Below, piece by piece: positions 1 through 5,285 of a DNA stretch of 6,484 nt. This DNA is from Candidatus Levyibacteriota bacterium. GTDB lineage: Bacteria > Patescibacteriota > Microgenomatia > Levybacterales > UBA12049. The DNA lies in NCBI GenBank assembly GCA_023245515.1, contig JAHFKE010000061.1:1-6484 (forward strand), given 5' to 3'. The notes beneath the pieces are model-generated. The model had not been told where the DNA came from. It worked only from the letters and a program-made list of their open reading frames with translations, and did not search any database. Made by a program: the position numbers and the translations under genes. Position 1 is the stretch's first letter; every line of letters starts with the position of its first letter.

Positions 1-58
1 CTAATCAATGAAGCAATGAATCATTCAATGAAAATTGAGAATTAAAAATTGAAAATTA
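1..58. repeat. AT-rich short intergenic repeats
   Basis: This stretch lies downstream of the DUF2061 gene and carries no gene. CAATGAA occurs three times (6-12, 14-20, 26-32). It is followed by two degenerate copies of an AAAATTGA-type unit around 31-57. The pattern resembles the AT-rich units at 1218-1269. It is probably simple-repeat or slippage-derived spacer sequence, and no regulatory role is visible. Confidence 0.5.
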
Positions 59-274
59 TTTGGTCTTCCCCCACTTTATTGAATCCCAAAATCGCTCATG
101 GAGATAATAGAGCACCATATTAGCAATGTTCACGAAGACGACAAGGACGAACGTGGTACTATAATCGTGGGTAATCAAAAAAGAAATTATCGTAGTGGAT
201 ATAATAATCAGAATACGATACACAACCGCCTTAACGATCGATCGAGACACCTTCTCATGAAACACTCTCGCCAC
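56..274 (-). CDS. DUF2061 family small membrane protein
   Basis: This 72-residue protein matches my recollection of the DUF2061 family, small predicted inner-membrane proteins of unknown function. A short basic N-terminus with a SRSIVKAVVYRI-type block (10-21) leads into two hydrophobic segments (about 18-36 and 41-58). The family-typical end YLHERFWDSIKWG is at 57-69. The start is GTG at 274. The ATG three bases upstream (277-279) is out of frame and runs straight into TAG. No Shine-Dalgarno site is visible, but a TATACT -10 box ends 6 bases before the GTG, suggesting a leaderless message. It follows the RmlC-like gene by 47 bases on the same strand. A role in membrane or cell-envelope biology is inferred only from topology. 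Confidence 0.8.
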   Translation of the reverse strand: MARVFHEKVSRSIVKAVVYRILIIISTTIISFLITHDYSTTFVLVVFVNIANMVLYYLHERFWDSIKWGKTK

Positions 275-280
275 TACATT

Positions 281-309
281 AGTATAAAGTATTCGGTATA
301 AAGTAGAAA
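281..309 (-). promoter_or_regulatory. Candidate promoter of the DUF2061 gene
   Basis: On the minus strand there is a weak -35 (TTTCTA, 304-309), a 17-base spacer and a -10 TATACT (281-286). Six bases separate it from the GTG start. The region contains a 10-base direct repeat, GTATAAAGTA at 282-291 and 296-305, so the -10-like sequence is duplicated. The -35 match is poor. Confidence 0.4.
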
Positions 310-321
310 GTATTAGGGGAG

Positions 322-879
322 TTAGGATTGGAATTTGTGGGGAAAGAGAGATTTGAGACTTGGAGCTTGATTGTCTCTTTCTGAAGTAATGAGATTATCT
401 GAAACTTCCCATTTTACGGCAATATCGGGATCATTCCACAAAACGCCATACTCTTTGTTGGGCGTCCATTCCTCATCCGTAAGATAAGTATAATCAGTTT
501 CATCGCTAAGAACCAGATATGCATTACCAAACCCTTTGGGAATAAAGATAGCTGATCTATTATCATCTCCTATGATGAAAGACTCATGCTTGCCAAACGT
601 CAGAGAGTCTTCACGCAAATCCACCATAACGGCCTGCACCTTTCCGCGCGTGACATAAATCAATTTATTCCATGGCGCTATGTGGATACCTCGAAGTATA
701 TTCTTTTTAGAGCGGGCATGATTCATCTGAACGACCTGAAAAGACGTTCCCATAGCAGCTTCTAGTTCTTTAATACGAACAGGCTCCCTGAAGAAGCCTC
801 TCTCATCACCAATAGTAGGGCGCTTGATTATGAAAAGGCCGTCGAGAGAAGTTGTTAGAATAGTAGTATTGTCGCTCAT
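322..879 (-). CDS. RmlC-like dTDP-sugar 3,5-epimerase family protein
   Basis: This is a cupin-fold protein of 185 residues, the usual family length. The family epimerises C3/C5 of nucleotide-activated 4-keto sugars for surface polysaccharides such as the dTDP-rhamnose pathway. Visible family blocks are DERGFF (25-30), NHARSKKNILRGIH (53-66), KLIYVTRG (72-79), VDLREDSLTFG (86-96), GVLWNDPDIAVKW (145-157) and SERDNQAPS (166-174). Compared from memory with the M. tuberculosis enzyme, the catalytic base H66, R63, K72, Y132 and D169 are all present. The conserved His of the AHGF motif is Asn119 here (GNAY). Asn at that place recalls 3,5-epimerases acting on GDP-heptose-type substrates, so the substrate is open and the name rfbC/rmlC is not assigned. 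The ATG at 879 lies 2 bases after the MazG-like stop, indicating translational coupling. Confidence 0.85.
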   Translation of the reverse strand: MSDNTTILTTSLDGLFIIKRPTIGDERGFFREPVRIKELEAAMGTSFQVVQMNHARSKKNILRGIHIAPWNKLIYVTRGKVQAVMVDLREDSLTFGKHESFIIGDDNRSAIFIPKGFGNAYLVLSDETDYTYLTDEEWTPNKEYGVLWNDPDIAVKWEVSDNLITSERDNQAPSLKSLFPHKFQS

Positions 880-881
880 TC

Positions 882-1217
882 TTAAACCTTCGGGTGGGTT
901 TTTCTTTTTTCGATCTTTTTGAGAGTATACATAATGCGCTGATCAAGATTGATATTTTTGATTCTTGCAAAGCGAATGATCGCTATCAAAATGTCACCCA
1001 GTTCCTGCTCGTATGTCTCGTCTTGCTGAGCTTTGATGTTAGTTGGCTTTCTTCCATGCTTGGCCAGATATGCTCTAGACATCTCTCCGACTTCCTCGAC
1101 CAAACTGAGGATCAGAATAGAACCAAATTCCTCTGAATTTTTAAGATCCTTATCTATCTCATCAAGAAGTGTGAAGTATTTACCAAATGGTGTTTGTACC
1201 TGGATTCTCTTTGCCAT
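882..1217 (-). CDS. MazG-like nucleotide pyrophosphohydrolase
   Basis: This 111-residue all-helical protein carries the metal-binding signature of the MazG/dUTPase-like superfamily. E42xxE45 sits in EEVGE (41-45) and E72xxD75 in ELGD (72-75), with a spacing that fits the EXXE-(12-28)-EXXD pattern. Members hydrolyse nucleoside triphosphates to the monophosphate and pyrophosphate, often to remove non-canonical nucleotides. The length fits the single-domain form rather than the two-domain MazG of E. coli. The specific nucleotide cannot be read from the sequence. It is the first gene of a two-gene operon with the epimerase gene 2 bases downstream. A pool-cleaning role or a link to nucleotide-sugar metabolism are both possible. 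The ATG at 1217 lies 7 bases after a good -10 box, with no Shine-Dalgarno site. Confidence 0.85.
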   Translation of the reverse strand: MAKRIQVQTPFGKYFTLLDEIDKDLKNSEEFGSILILSLVEEVGEMSRAYLAKHGRKPTNIKAQQDETYEQELGDILIAIIRFARIKNINLDQRIMYTLKKIEKRKTHPKV

Positions 1218-1269
1218 AGCTTCAATTGTAAATGTTTAATTGTTAATTGTAAACTGTTAATCGTTAACG
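1218..1269. repeat. Short AT-rich heptamer repeats in a divergent intergenic region
   Basis: The spacer between the divergent MazG-like and TIM-barrel genes contains degenerate heptamers of type [TC]GTTAA[TC] at 1241-1247, 1255-1261 and 1262-1268. TTAATTGT occurs at 1236-1243 and again at 1243-1250. They coincide with the promoter elements of both flanking genes, so they may be regulatory or simply low-complexity spacer. Confidence 0.45.
1225..1253 (-). promoter_or_regulatory. Promoter of the MazG/epimerase operon, probably leaderless
   Basis: On the minus strand the -35 is TTTACA (1248-1253, five of six consensus bases). A 17-base spacer and the -10 TACAAT (1225-1230, five of six) follow. 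The start codon ATG (1217) is 7 bases further on, so transcription would begin at or next to the start codon. The -35 box overlaps that of the divergent promoter. Confidence 0.6.
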
Positions 1270-1275
1270 TATAAT
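1247..1275 (+). promoter_or_regulatory. Promoter of the TIM-barrel isomerase-like gene
   Basis: The -35 is TTGTAA (1247-1252, four of six), followed by a 17-base spacer and a perfect -10 TATAAT (1270-1275). Transcription is expected near 1282. This places a TTG codon (1282) at the very 5' end and the preferred ATG (1297) about 15 bases in. Confidence 0.6.
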
Positions 1276-1296
1276 ATCTTTTTGCTGATTGAGCAT

Positions 1297-2121
1297 ATGA
1301 AGATATCTGTTGGCTTATTTCTTACGGACATCCTTCCTCACCGCAGGAGACTATTTAACAAGCTTGTAAAGAACAAGATATTGGGTAAGAAGCCCCATGA
1401 GGATGCGTTTGCTTCTATGAAAAAGGCGGGGATTGAAGGAATAGAGCTGTTTCTTCCTTCTTTTGCCAAATTTACTTTTGACGATATCAAAGAAGTTCGA
1501 GAGACCGTTAAGGAACATAGGATGCCCATCTTTAGCGTACACCAAGCGCTTCGCTTCTTCTCCAAGACCAGAATAGCCGAGATTACCAAGCTCTTCCACA
1601 TAGCAGATATGCTTTCTGCAAAAGTTGTTGTTCTTCATCTGAGTCTTGCCGGCAAACAGATTTTCGATAAAGAGTATAAAGAAACGTTGCATTCTCTTGA
1701 GAAAAAATATGGGATCAAGATCGGATTTGAAAATAGAGAGAAGTATGCGATTACACCCGGTGGCAAGCATAATTGGCATGCTGATCTCTTCTCGGATATT
1801 ATAAAAGAGAATGACTTTCATATCACTCTAGACACCACACATCTCGGCGCAGCGAAAGGAGATATTATCGCTTTCTTTAAAAAGAATAAAGATCGTATTG
1901 TTAATATTCATCTCAGTGATTATAAAGAGCACATCCTTAATGGCTCACTCCGTCCCTTCAGATATAAGCATTTATCTCTCGGTAAAGGTCAGCTTCCAAT
2001 CAAAGCATTCATCAAAACACTACAGAAAGAAAATTATAAGGGACTTGTCACCATGGAGATACATACGGATTTGGAAGGTATTTGCGAGAGCGCACAGATC
2101 ATCAAAAACGCTGCTAAATAG
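1297..2121 (+). CDS. Sugar phosphate isomerase/epimerase-like TIM-barrel protein
   Basis: This 274-residue protein belongs to the xylose-isomerase-like TIM-barrel superfamily (AP_endonuc_2 type). The group covers sugar isomerases, epimerases and endonuclease IV, which share a divalent-metal site. Strand-end motifs appear in order: GIEL (48-51), SVHQ (80-83), VVLHLS (111-116), GFENRE (143-148), LDTTH (178-182), NIHLSD (203-208), LGKGQL (228-233) and MEIH (253-256). Probable metal or catalytic residues are E145, D179, H182, H205 and E254, with H82 and H114 lining the site. Absence of a full endonuclease IV ligand set around 229-231 favours an isomerase/epimerase over a DNA repair enzyme; the substrate is unknown. 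I chose ATG 1297 over the in-frame TTG at 1282, which would add five residues and start exactly at the predicted transcript end. It converges on the M41-like gene. Confidence 0.8.
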   Translation: MKISVGLFLTDILPHRRRLFNKLVKNKILGKKPHEDAFASMKKAGIEGIELFLPSFAKFTFDDIKEVRETVKEHRMPIFSVHQALRFFSKTRIAEITKLFHIADMLSAKVVVLHLSLAGKQIFDKEYKETLHSLEKKYGIKIGFENREKYAITPGGKHNWHADLFSDIIKENDFHITLDTTHLGAAKGDIIAFFKKNKDRIVNIHLSDYKEHILNGSLRPFRYKHLSLGKGQLPIKAFIKTLQKENYKGLVTMEIHTDLEGICESAQIIKNAAK

Positions 2122-2142
2122 TAGGGAATTGATTCGCTTTTC

Positions 2143-2730
2143 TCATCTCTCAACTCCTACCATGATCCATTCCCCGGGAAGCATAATTTTATCATTGTGA
2201 ACGCTGACACTTGCCACTTGCTCTCGTCCGTCAGGAGCTTTTACAAAAAGTGTTGCTTTCTCACCTGATTTTTTCTTATTACGGACACCATCCATCGCCT
2301 CCTGCACGTCGTAACCACCTATGGTCCTCTTTGCTTCAAGAGCCGAAGCAACAGCATGCACCTGCTCAGCGTTATTAGCAATGATACTTCTCGCAATTGA
2401 GGAAACAGAGTCCAGATCGTGACCCATTGCACCTACGATATGCACGTCATGCCCTGTCCCACTACAGCCTGTGGCATGCGGTGCTGCTGCTGCTACTGCA
2501 TCAGGACGACTAAGCTCGGTAAGACCGAGATAACCGGGACCGGGGGAAATCGTTGCTCTTCTGACATGGGTTCCGTTATGAACTGCAGCCACTATATGTT
2601 TTGCCTCGTGCATTGCAGTGTTTCCAATGGGGGTATGAATTGGTTCGGGTCCGTCTCTCTTAACACTAACTCGAAAATTATTGATATACTGGGTTTGATC
2701 AATGCTGATCATGGCCTCAGGACTTCTCAT
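2143..2730 (-). CDS. Stand-alone M41 (FtsH-type) metallopeptidase-like protein, no AAA domain
   Basis: This 195-residue protein has an HExxH zinc motif, HEAKH (41-45), in TAMHEAKHIVAA. That corresponds to the YHEAGHA motif of FtsH. The next block VRRATISPGPGYLGLTEL (56-72) matches the FtsH segment of type V.KVTIIPRG.ALG.T. A third block, DLDSVSSIAR (105-114), aligns without gaps to the FtsH helix DIERATEIAR that supplies the third zinc ligand, giving D105. The stretch 120-148 matches the closing helices of the domain. There is no Walker A, Walker B or membrane segment. FtsH degrades unfolded membrane and cytosolic proteins using its ATPase. This copy could only act on accessible substrates or with a partner. 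Residues 155-195 form a short beta-rich tail I do not recognise. Gly in HEAGH is replaced by Lys. ATG 2707-2712 region (M7) is an alternative start. Confidence 0.7.
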   Translation of the reverse strand: MRSPEAMISIDQTQYINNFRVSVKRDGPEPIHTPIGNTAMHEAKHIVAAVHNGTHVRRATISPGPGYLGLTELSRPDAVAAAAPHATGCSGTGHDVHIVGAMGHDLDSVSSIARSIIANNAEQVHAVASALEAKRTIGGYDVQEAMDGVRNKKKSGEKATLFVKAPDGREQVASVSVHNDKIMLPGEWIMVGVER

Positions 2731-2753
2731 AATCTAGTCGATAATCTACCCGT

Positions 2754-2782
2754 ATTGTAGACCTCCGTGGAACTAAATGCAA
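2754..2782 (-). promoter_or_regulatory. Possible promoter of the M41-like gene
   Basis: On the minus strand there is TTGCAT (2777-2782, three of six), a 17-base spacer and TACAAT (2754-2759, five of six). It would give a leader of about 17 bases before the ATG at 2730. The -35 is weak. Confidence 0.35.
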
Positions 2783-2821
2783 ATAGCAAATAGCCTTATA
2801 TTGCCTCACTTTGTATTTATT

Positions 2822-2992
2822 TCGTCATCCTGGTAAGCGAGGAACGAGTGCATCCAGGATCGCTTACCGCAGTAACCAGGGGCCTGCCTGTCGGCAGACA
2901 GGGATTCTGGATCGCGTCAAACGCGACTAACCAAGTTTGACTTGGCGCCGTTCGCCTCGCTGAAGCTTTGGCAAAGCTGGCCAGAATGACGA
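2822..2992. mobile_element. MITE/REP-like element with terminal inverted repeats and internal hairpins
   Basis: This 171-base non-coding element is bounded by TCGTCATCCTGG (2822-2833) and CCAGAATGACGA (2981-2992). These are inverted copies matching at 11 of 12 positions. Inside is a chain of stem-loops: GGTAAGCGA pairing with TCGCTTACC (2832-2840/2860-2868), CCTGTC/GACAGG (2887-2902), TCGCGT/ACGCGA (2912-2926), CCAAGT/ACTTGG (2931-2945) and AGCTTT/AAAGCT (2964-2978). No transposase or open frame is present, so it would be a non-autonomous element. No clear target-site duplication is visible. It fills most of the gene-free stretch 2731-3050; the remaining sequence is AT-rich and shows only the promoter candidate for the M41-like gene. 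Confidence 0.6.
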
Positions 2993-3050
2993 TAGGGATT
3001 GTATTGATTTTGAAGCTAAACTGGGGAATGTCAGGTAAATAATCCCGTGA

Positions 3051-4049
3051 TCAGGGATAAATCGTCTTCAGCTTATCTGCGGCTTTTGTCTGAAGAGCAC
3101 GAAGCTTATCTGTAGGCGTTCGCTGTTGATTATCCTCACTCCTGTCCAAAAGCACCCCTGCTGCCTCCATTACTCCTGCATGGGATAGGAATTCAGGAGA
3201 GATAGAAAGAGATAGCTTGCCATCAGCCTCCTCGATATATAATCTGTAGGAGGGCTGGGGAAGATGATCGGGAATCGAATCAAAAACGCCACCACTGTGC
3301 GCTGCTTCTTTATAAGCTGCGTGGTGTGCCTGCATAAATTCAGTAATGCTTGATGGATCCTCAAAAAGGCTTTCGAGACTTGATGAAATAGTCATTGTAT
3401 ATCCATGCGGAAGCTCTGTGCGTAAAGTAGGACCTTCTACTCCCTCCATTAGATCAGCAGGTAAATTATTTCTAACTTCCCTCATCAGAGATGGAAGCAC
3501 AACTGCTGCAGCTCTTCTTTCGTCTTCCAAATGAGGGATGGTGCCTGTAGTATCTTCTTCAATATGCTCTTCGTCTAGGACCAATATATGCGCGTGAGGC
3601 TTTCCTATGCTGCGAGAGGTTCGATGTGATTCATTTGAGTAGGTGGCAATACAGTTTTCCACTGCAATAACACGCTTTTCCTCGGAAATACCTTCGCGCA
3701 AGGAAAGCATTGATCCCAGAACGCTCTGCCAATAAGCTTTCTGCGTTGCAGGAGAATAATCATAAATGGACTCGGTTTTTTCGGGGGAGTGCTCAGTTCC
3801 CTTAGCGATGACGAGAAGGCTGATGTCGGTATATTTACCCGTCTGATCCATAATCGCCACAGCACTACCATCTGGTAGGGTGCTCCTGTGGAGAATCCGT
3901 GGGTTATCAAGATCAAAAAAAGCTCTCTCCACAAAATCCGGCTGATTCAAACCTGCAGTTGCGCGCGCAGTGTCTTCTTTTGTAGTAGTTGTGTTCACTA
4001 CTCTTTTCCCATACATCCGTAATACTCCTGGCGGCATTGCTTTTTCCAT
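3051..4049 (-). CDS. Divergent GalT/HIT-superfamily-like protein of unknown function
   Basis: This 332-residue protein is not one I recognise outright, but its layout recalls galactose-1-phosphate uridylyltransferase and other HIT-fold nucleotidyl transferases. Residues 75-88 (DISLLVIAKGTEHS) resemble the LVIPKRH strand of HIT proteins. Residues 129-158 end in IGKPHAHILVLD, which aligns with the GalT HPHGQ active site as K150-P-H152-A-H154, so the nucleophile would be H152. A second half (about 215-303) ends with SISPEFLSHAGVMEAAGVLL, reminiscent of the EI.PR...AGFE.G.G segment of the GalT C-terminal repeat. No metal-binding His pair is evident there. If the fold is right, it would transfer or cleave nucleoside monophosphates, but this is inference. 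It starts 2 bases after the transglutaminase-like stop, so the two are coupled. No signal peptide or membrane segment is visible. Confidence 0.45.
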   Translation of the reverse strand: MEKAMPPGVLRMYGKRVVNTTTTKEDTARATAGLNQPDFVERAFFDLDNPRILHRSTLPDGSAVAIMDQTGKYTDISLLVIAKGTEHSPEKTESIYDYSPATQKAYWQSVLGSMLSLREGISEEKRVIAVENCIATYSNESHRTSRSIGKPHAHILVLDEEHIEEDTTGTIPHLEDERRAAAVVLPSLMREVRNNLPADLMEGVEGPTLRTELPHGYTMTISSSLESLFEDPSSITEFMQAHHAAYKEAAHSGGVFDSIPDHLPQPSYRLYIEEADGKLSLSISPEFLSHAGVMEAAGVLLDRSEDNQQRTPTDKLRALQTKAADKLKTIYP

Positions 4050-4051
4050 AA

Positions 4052-4513
4052 CTATATTCTAAACTCCCATTCTAATTCCTCTGTCCACTTATGATGCTTA
4101 GCCTCAGGCACACCATGAGCCGTTAAAGCTTTAACGACGTCATCTTTTGTTCTAAAAGAGAAAACCATATAATCGGGTGACTCGTCACGTCGCTCCTGAG
4201 GTACAAATTGTTTATATTGGAAATCAACAACCCAGTTCTTTTCGCCCCTAACATCACTAAATACGTGAGAAATACAACCTCCCTGTTCATGAGTTAAATG
4301 ATCTACCGGCATATCCTCAAGCTTCAGAGCTTCCTCCAAGATGGGATTAACCTGCATACAGTATTGCGAGGAGGGATTTATATCGAATTGAGGATATCTC
4401 GCCTGGGCTTCCTGAAGAACACGACGGTTAAGGCCTTGCATGCGCTCTTTATTACCGAAAAGCGCTTCAGGACCTAGCTGTGGCTCATTTCTTCCGAATT
4501 GTTGTTCCACCAT
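4052..4513 (-). CDS. Small transglutaminase-like (Cys-His-Asp) protein
   Basis: This 153-residue soluble protein has the arrangement of a minimal transglutaminase-like/papain-fold domain. Cys52 lies at the start of a helix (QYCMQVNPILEEAL). His83 is in a strand (ISHVFSDVRG), and Asp97 is in the next strand (NWVVDFQYKQF). The spacing and the HVF...WVVDF pattern match the core of the family, whose members cleave or cross-link amide bonds or act as peptidases. The N-terminal 45 residues are Gln/Glu/Arg-rich and unassigned. There is no signal peptide, so it should act in the cytoplasm. It is first in a two-gene unit with the GalT-like gene, with a perfect consensus promoter immediately upstream and no Shine-Dalgarno site before ATG 4513. 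The substrate is unknown. A catalytic triad is proposed from pattern only. Confidence 0.5.
   Translation of the reverse strand: MVEQQFGRNEPQLGPEALFGNKERMQGLNRRVLQEAQARYPQFDINPSSQYCMQVNPILEEALKLEDMPVDHLTHEQGGCISHVFSDVRGEKNWVVDFQYKQFVPQERRDESPDYMVFSFRTKDDVVKALTAHGVPEAKHHKWTEELEWEFRI
4121..4136. repeat. 16-base perfect palindrome inside the transglutaminase-like gene
   Basis: CGTTAAAGCTTTAACG reads identically on both strands and encodes part of VVKALT near the C-terminus of the transglutaminase-like protein. It matches the intergenic palindrome at 5268-5285 except for one symmetric base pair. Confidence 0.6.
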
Positions 4514-4519
4514 GGCTTT

Positions 4520-4548
4520 ATTATAGAGGATTTTGACTAAAATGTCAA
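4520..4548 (-). promoter_or_regulatory. Perfect consensus sigma-70-type promoter, leaderless
   Basis: On the minus strand, TTGACA (4543-4548), a 17-base spacer and TATAAT (4520-4525) match the bacterial consensus in all 12 positions. The ATG of the transglutaminase-like gene (4513) begins 6 bases after the -10 box, so transcription should start at the start codon. It lies in the 43-base gap after the sortase gene and gives the downstream pair its own strong transcription. Confidence 0.8.
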
Positions 4549-4556
4549 CTATAGGA

Positions 4557-5186
4557 CTAAATAGGTGAGGCTAAAATAACAAACCTCTGCAGATCAGCAA
4601 AACCATCGCAGGTATAAAGAATGAGCGTTTCTCCCTTATTTTGAGTCAAAATATCCATCTGACTAGGGGATACCTTTAAAGTCTGCGATACCATGTAGGC
4701 ATGATTCTTACCACCTGCAGTCCTGATCTCTATCTTTTCCCCTTTATTCAGCCAGCGAATAGGACCAAATCTATCATCGGTATTATGAGAGTAGAGGATG
4801 ATAGTACCCTTCTCCTCAGGCCTTGCAGAGGCTGTGAGATGTGATATTGCGGTCTGACTGACCTGCCAGGAGCCGTTGGTGATCGCCGTCTCCTCAATCG
4901 GTAGATCAATATTGACCTTCGGAATAATGATGCGGGTGGGTATAGGGTGAGATTTGGCCACAGCCACGACTTTAGGGGTAAAAAAAGCAAGCTGAATTGT
5001 CTGATTAAAGTGCCAGAGTAGGGAAGTAGCGAGGAGCAGGAAACCGACAACGAATAATAATCTCGTCCTCTTTGTCATTTCAGAAACTTTTCCGTCATTC
5101 TGGGCGTGGCCAGAATCTCTCTTTTTAATGATATTAGATTTCTTACTTTTTTTGACAGACTTACGCAGGAATCGAGACTTCGGCAT
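4557..5186 (-). CDS. Sortase (class E/F-like transpeptidase)
   Basis: This 209-residue membrane-anchored sortase has a very basic cytoplasmic N-terminus (1-42) and one hydrophobic segment (about 43-57). The extracellular beta-barrel domain begins near PTRIIIPKVNIDLPI (83-97). The catalytic set is visible: His134 in LYSHNTDDRFG, Cys193 in LILYTCDGF, and Arg201 in LQRFVILA. Sortases cleave a sorting motif in secreted proteins between Thr and Gly and attach them to the cell surface. Two proteins with MAKTG tails are encoded just upstream (5279-5428 and 6311-6484) and are likely substrates. The start is ATG 5186; ATG 5078 would also leave the membrane segment and all catalytic residues. The intervening codons 24-33 lie over a copy of the MITE terminal repeat, so the N-terminal extension may be recent. 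Class is inferred from the LAxTG-like substrate motif. Confidence 0.88.
   Translation of the reverse strand: MPKSRFLRKSVKKSKKSNIIKKRDSGHAQNDGKVSEMTKRTRLLFVVGFLLLATSLLWHFNQTIQLAFFTPKVVAVAKSHPIPTRIIIPKVNIDLPIEETAITNGSWQVSQTAISHLTASARPEEKGTIILYSHNTDDRFGPIRWLNKGEKIEIRTAGGKNHAYMVSQTLKVSPSQMDILTQNKGETLILYTCDGFADLQRFVILASPI
5093..5116. repeat. MITE-terminus-like inverted repeat within the sortase 5' region
   Basis: CGTCATTCTGG (5093-5103) is identical to 11 bases of the right-hand terminus of the 2822-2992 element, read inverted. It is followed by CCAGAAT (5110-5116), so ATTCTGG/CCAGAAT forms a 7-base stem with a 6-base loop. In frame it encodes part of RDSGHAQNDG in the sortase N-terminal tail. 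Confidence 0.55.
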
Positions 5187-5195
5187 AGCTATTAC

Positions 5196-5204
5196 AGCAT
5201 AGCA
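5196..5204 (-). promoter_or_regulatory. Possible extended -10 of the sortase gene
   Basis: The minus strand reads TGCTATGCT, an extended -10 of the TGnTATnnT type, ending 9 bases before ATG 5186. No convincing -35 is visible. An overlapping TGTAAT (5191-5196) is an alternative. Confidence 0.3.
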
Positions 5205-5252
5205 AAGACTACTGAAAGATGCACGGAAAACACTAAGAAAGAGGGAAGCTTA

Positions 5253-5285
5253 GGCAGATATCCGCCTTCGCTAAAGCTTTAGCGA
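5253..5285. repeat. Tandem palindromes between sortase gene and sorting-tail fragment
   Basis: TCGCTAAAGCTTTAGCGA (5268-5285) is a perfect 18-base palindrome. Next to it GGCAGATATCCGCC (5253-5266) is a near-palindrome with one mismatched pair. The first overlaps the stop codon of the sorting-tail fragment. Neither is followed by an immediate T-run on the minus strand, so classical intrinsic termination is doubtful. The core TAAAGCTTTA is shared with the palindrome at 4121-4136. Confidence 0.6.

Noticed and set aside
1..310. Short AT-rich direct repeats as a CRISPR array or iteron origin
   Set aside because: Units are 7-14 bases, degenerate and irregularly spaced, with no spacer pattern, dnaA boxes or replication gene nearby.
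1351..1821. 156-residue minus-strand frame opposite the TIM-barrel gene
   Set aside because: It is the antisense shadow of a gene with clear family motifs; no motifs or promoter of its own.
2419..2760. Cys-rich plus-strand frame opposite the M41-like gene
   Set aside because: The Cys-rich look comes from reading the complement of Ala/His/Gly codons; the minus strand carries ordered M41 motifs.
2822..2992. Riboswitch or tRNA-like structure
   Set aside because: Hairpins are short, independent and bounded by inverted termini; no cloverleaf, no known aptamer core, and the M41-like gene reads away from it on the far side with its own promoter candidate.
3042..3058. Hairpin ATCCC-N7-GGGAT overlapping the stop of the GalT-like gene
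   Set aside because: A 5-base stem with a 7-base loop and only a broken T-run after it on the minus strand; too weak to call a terminator.
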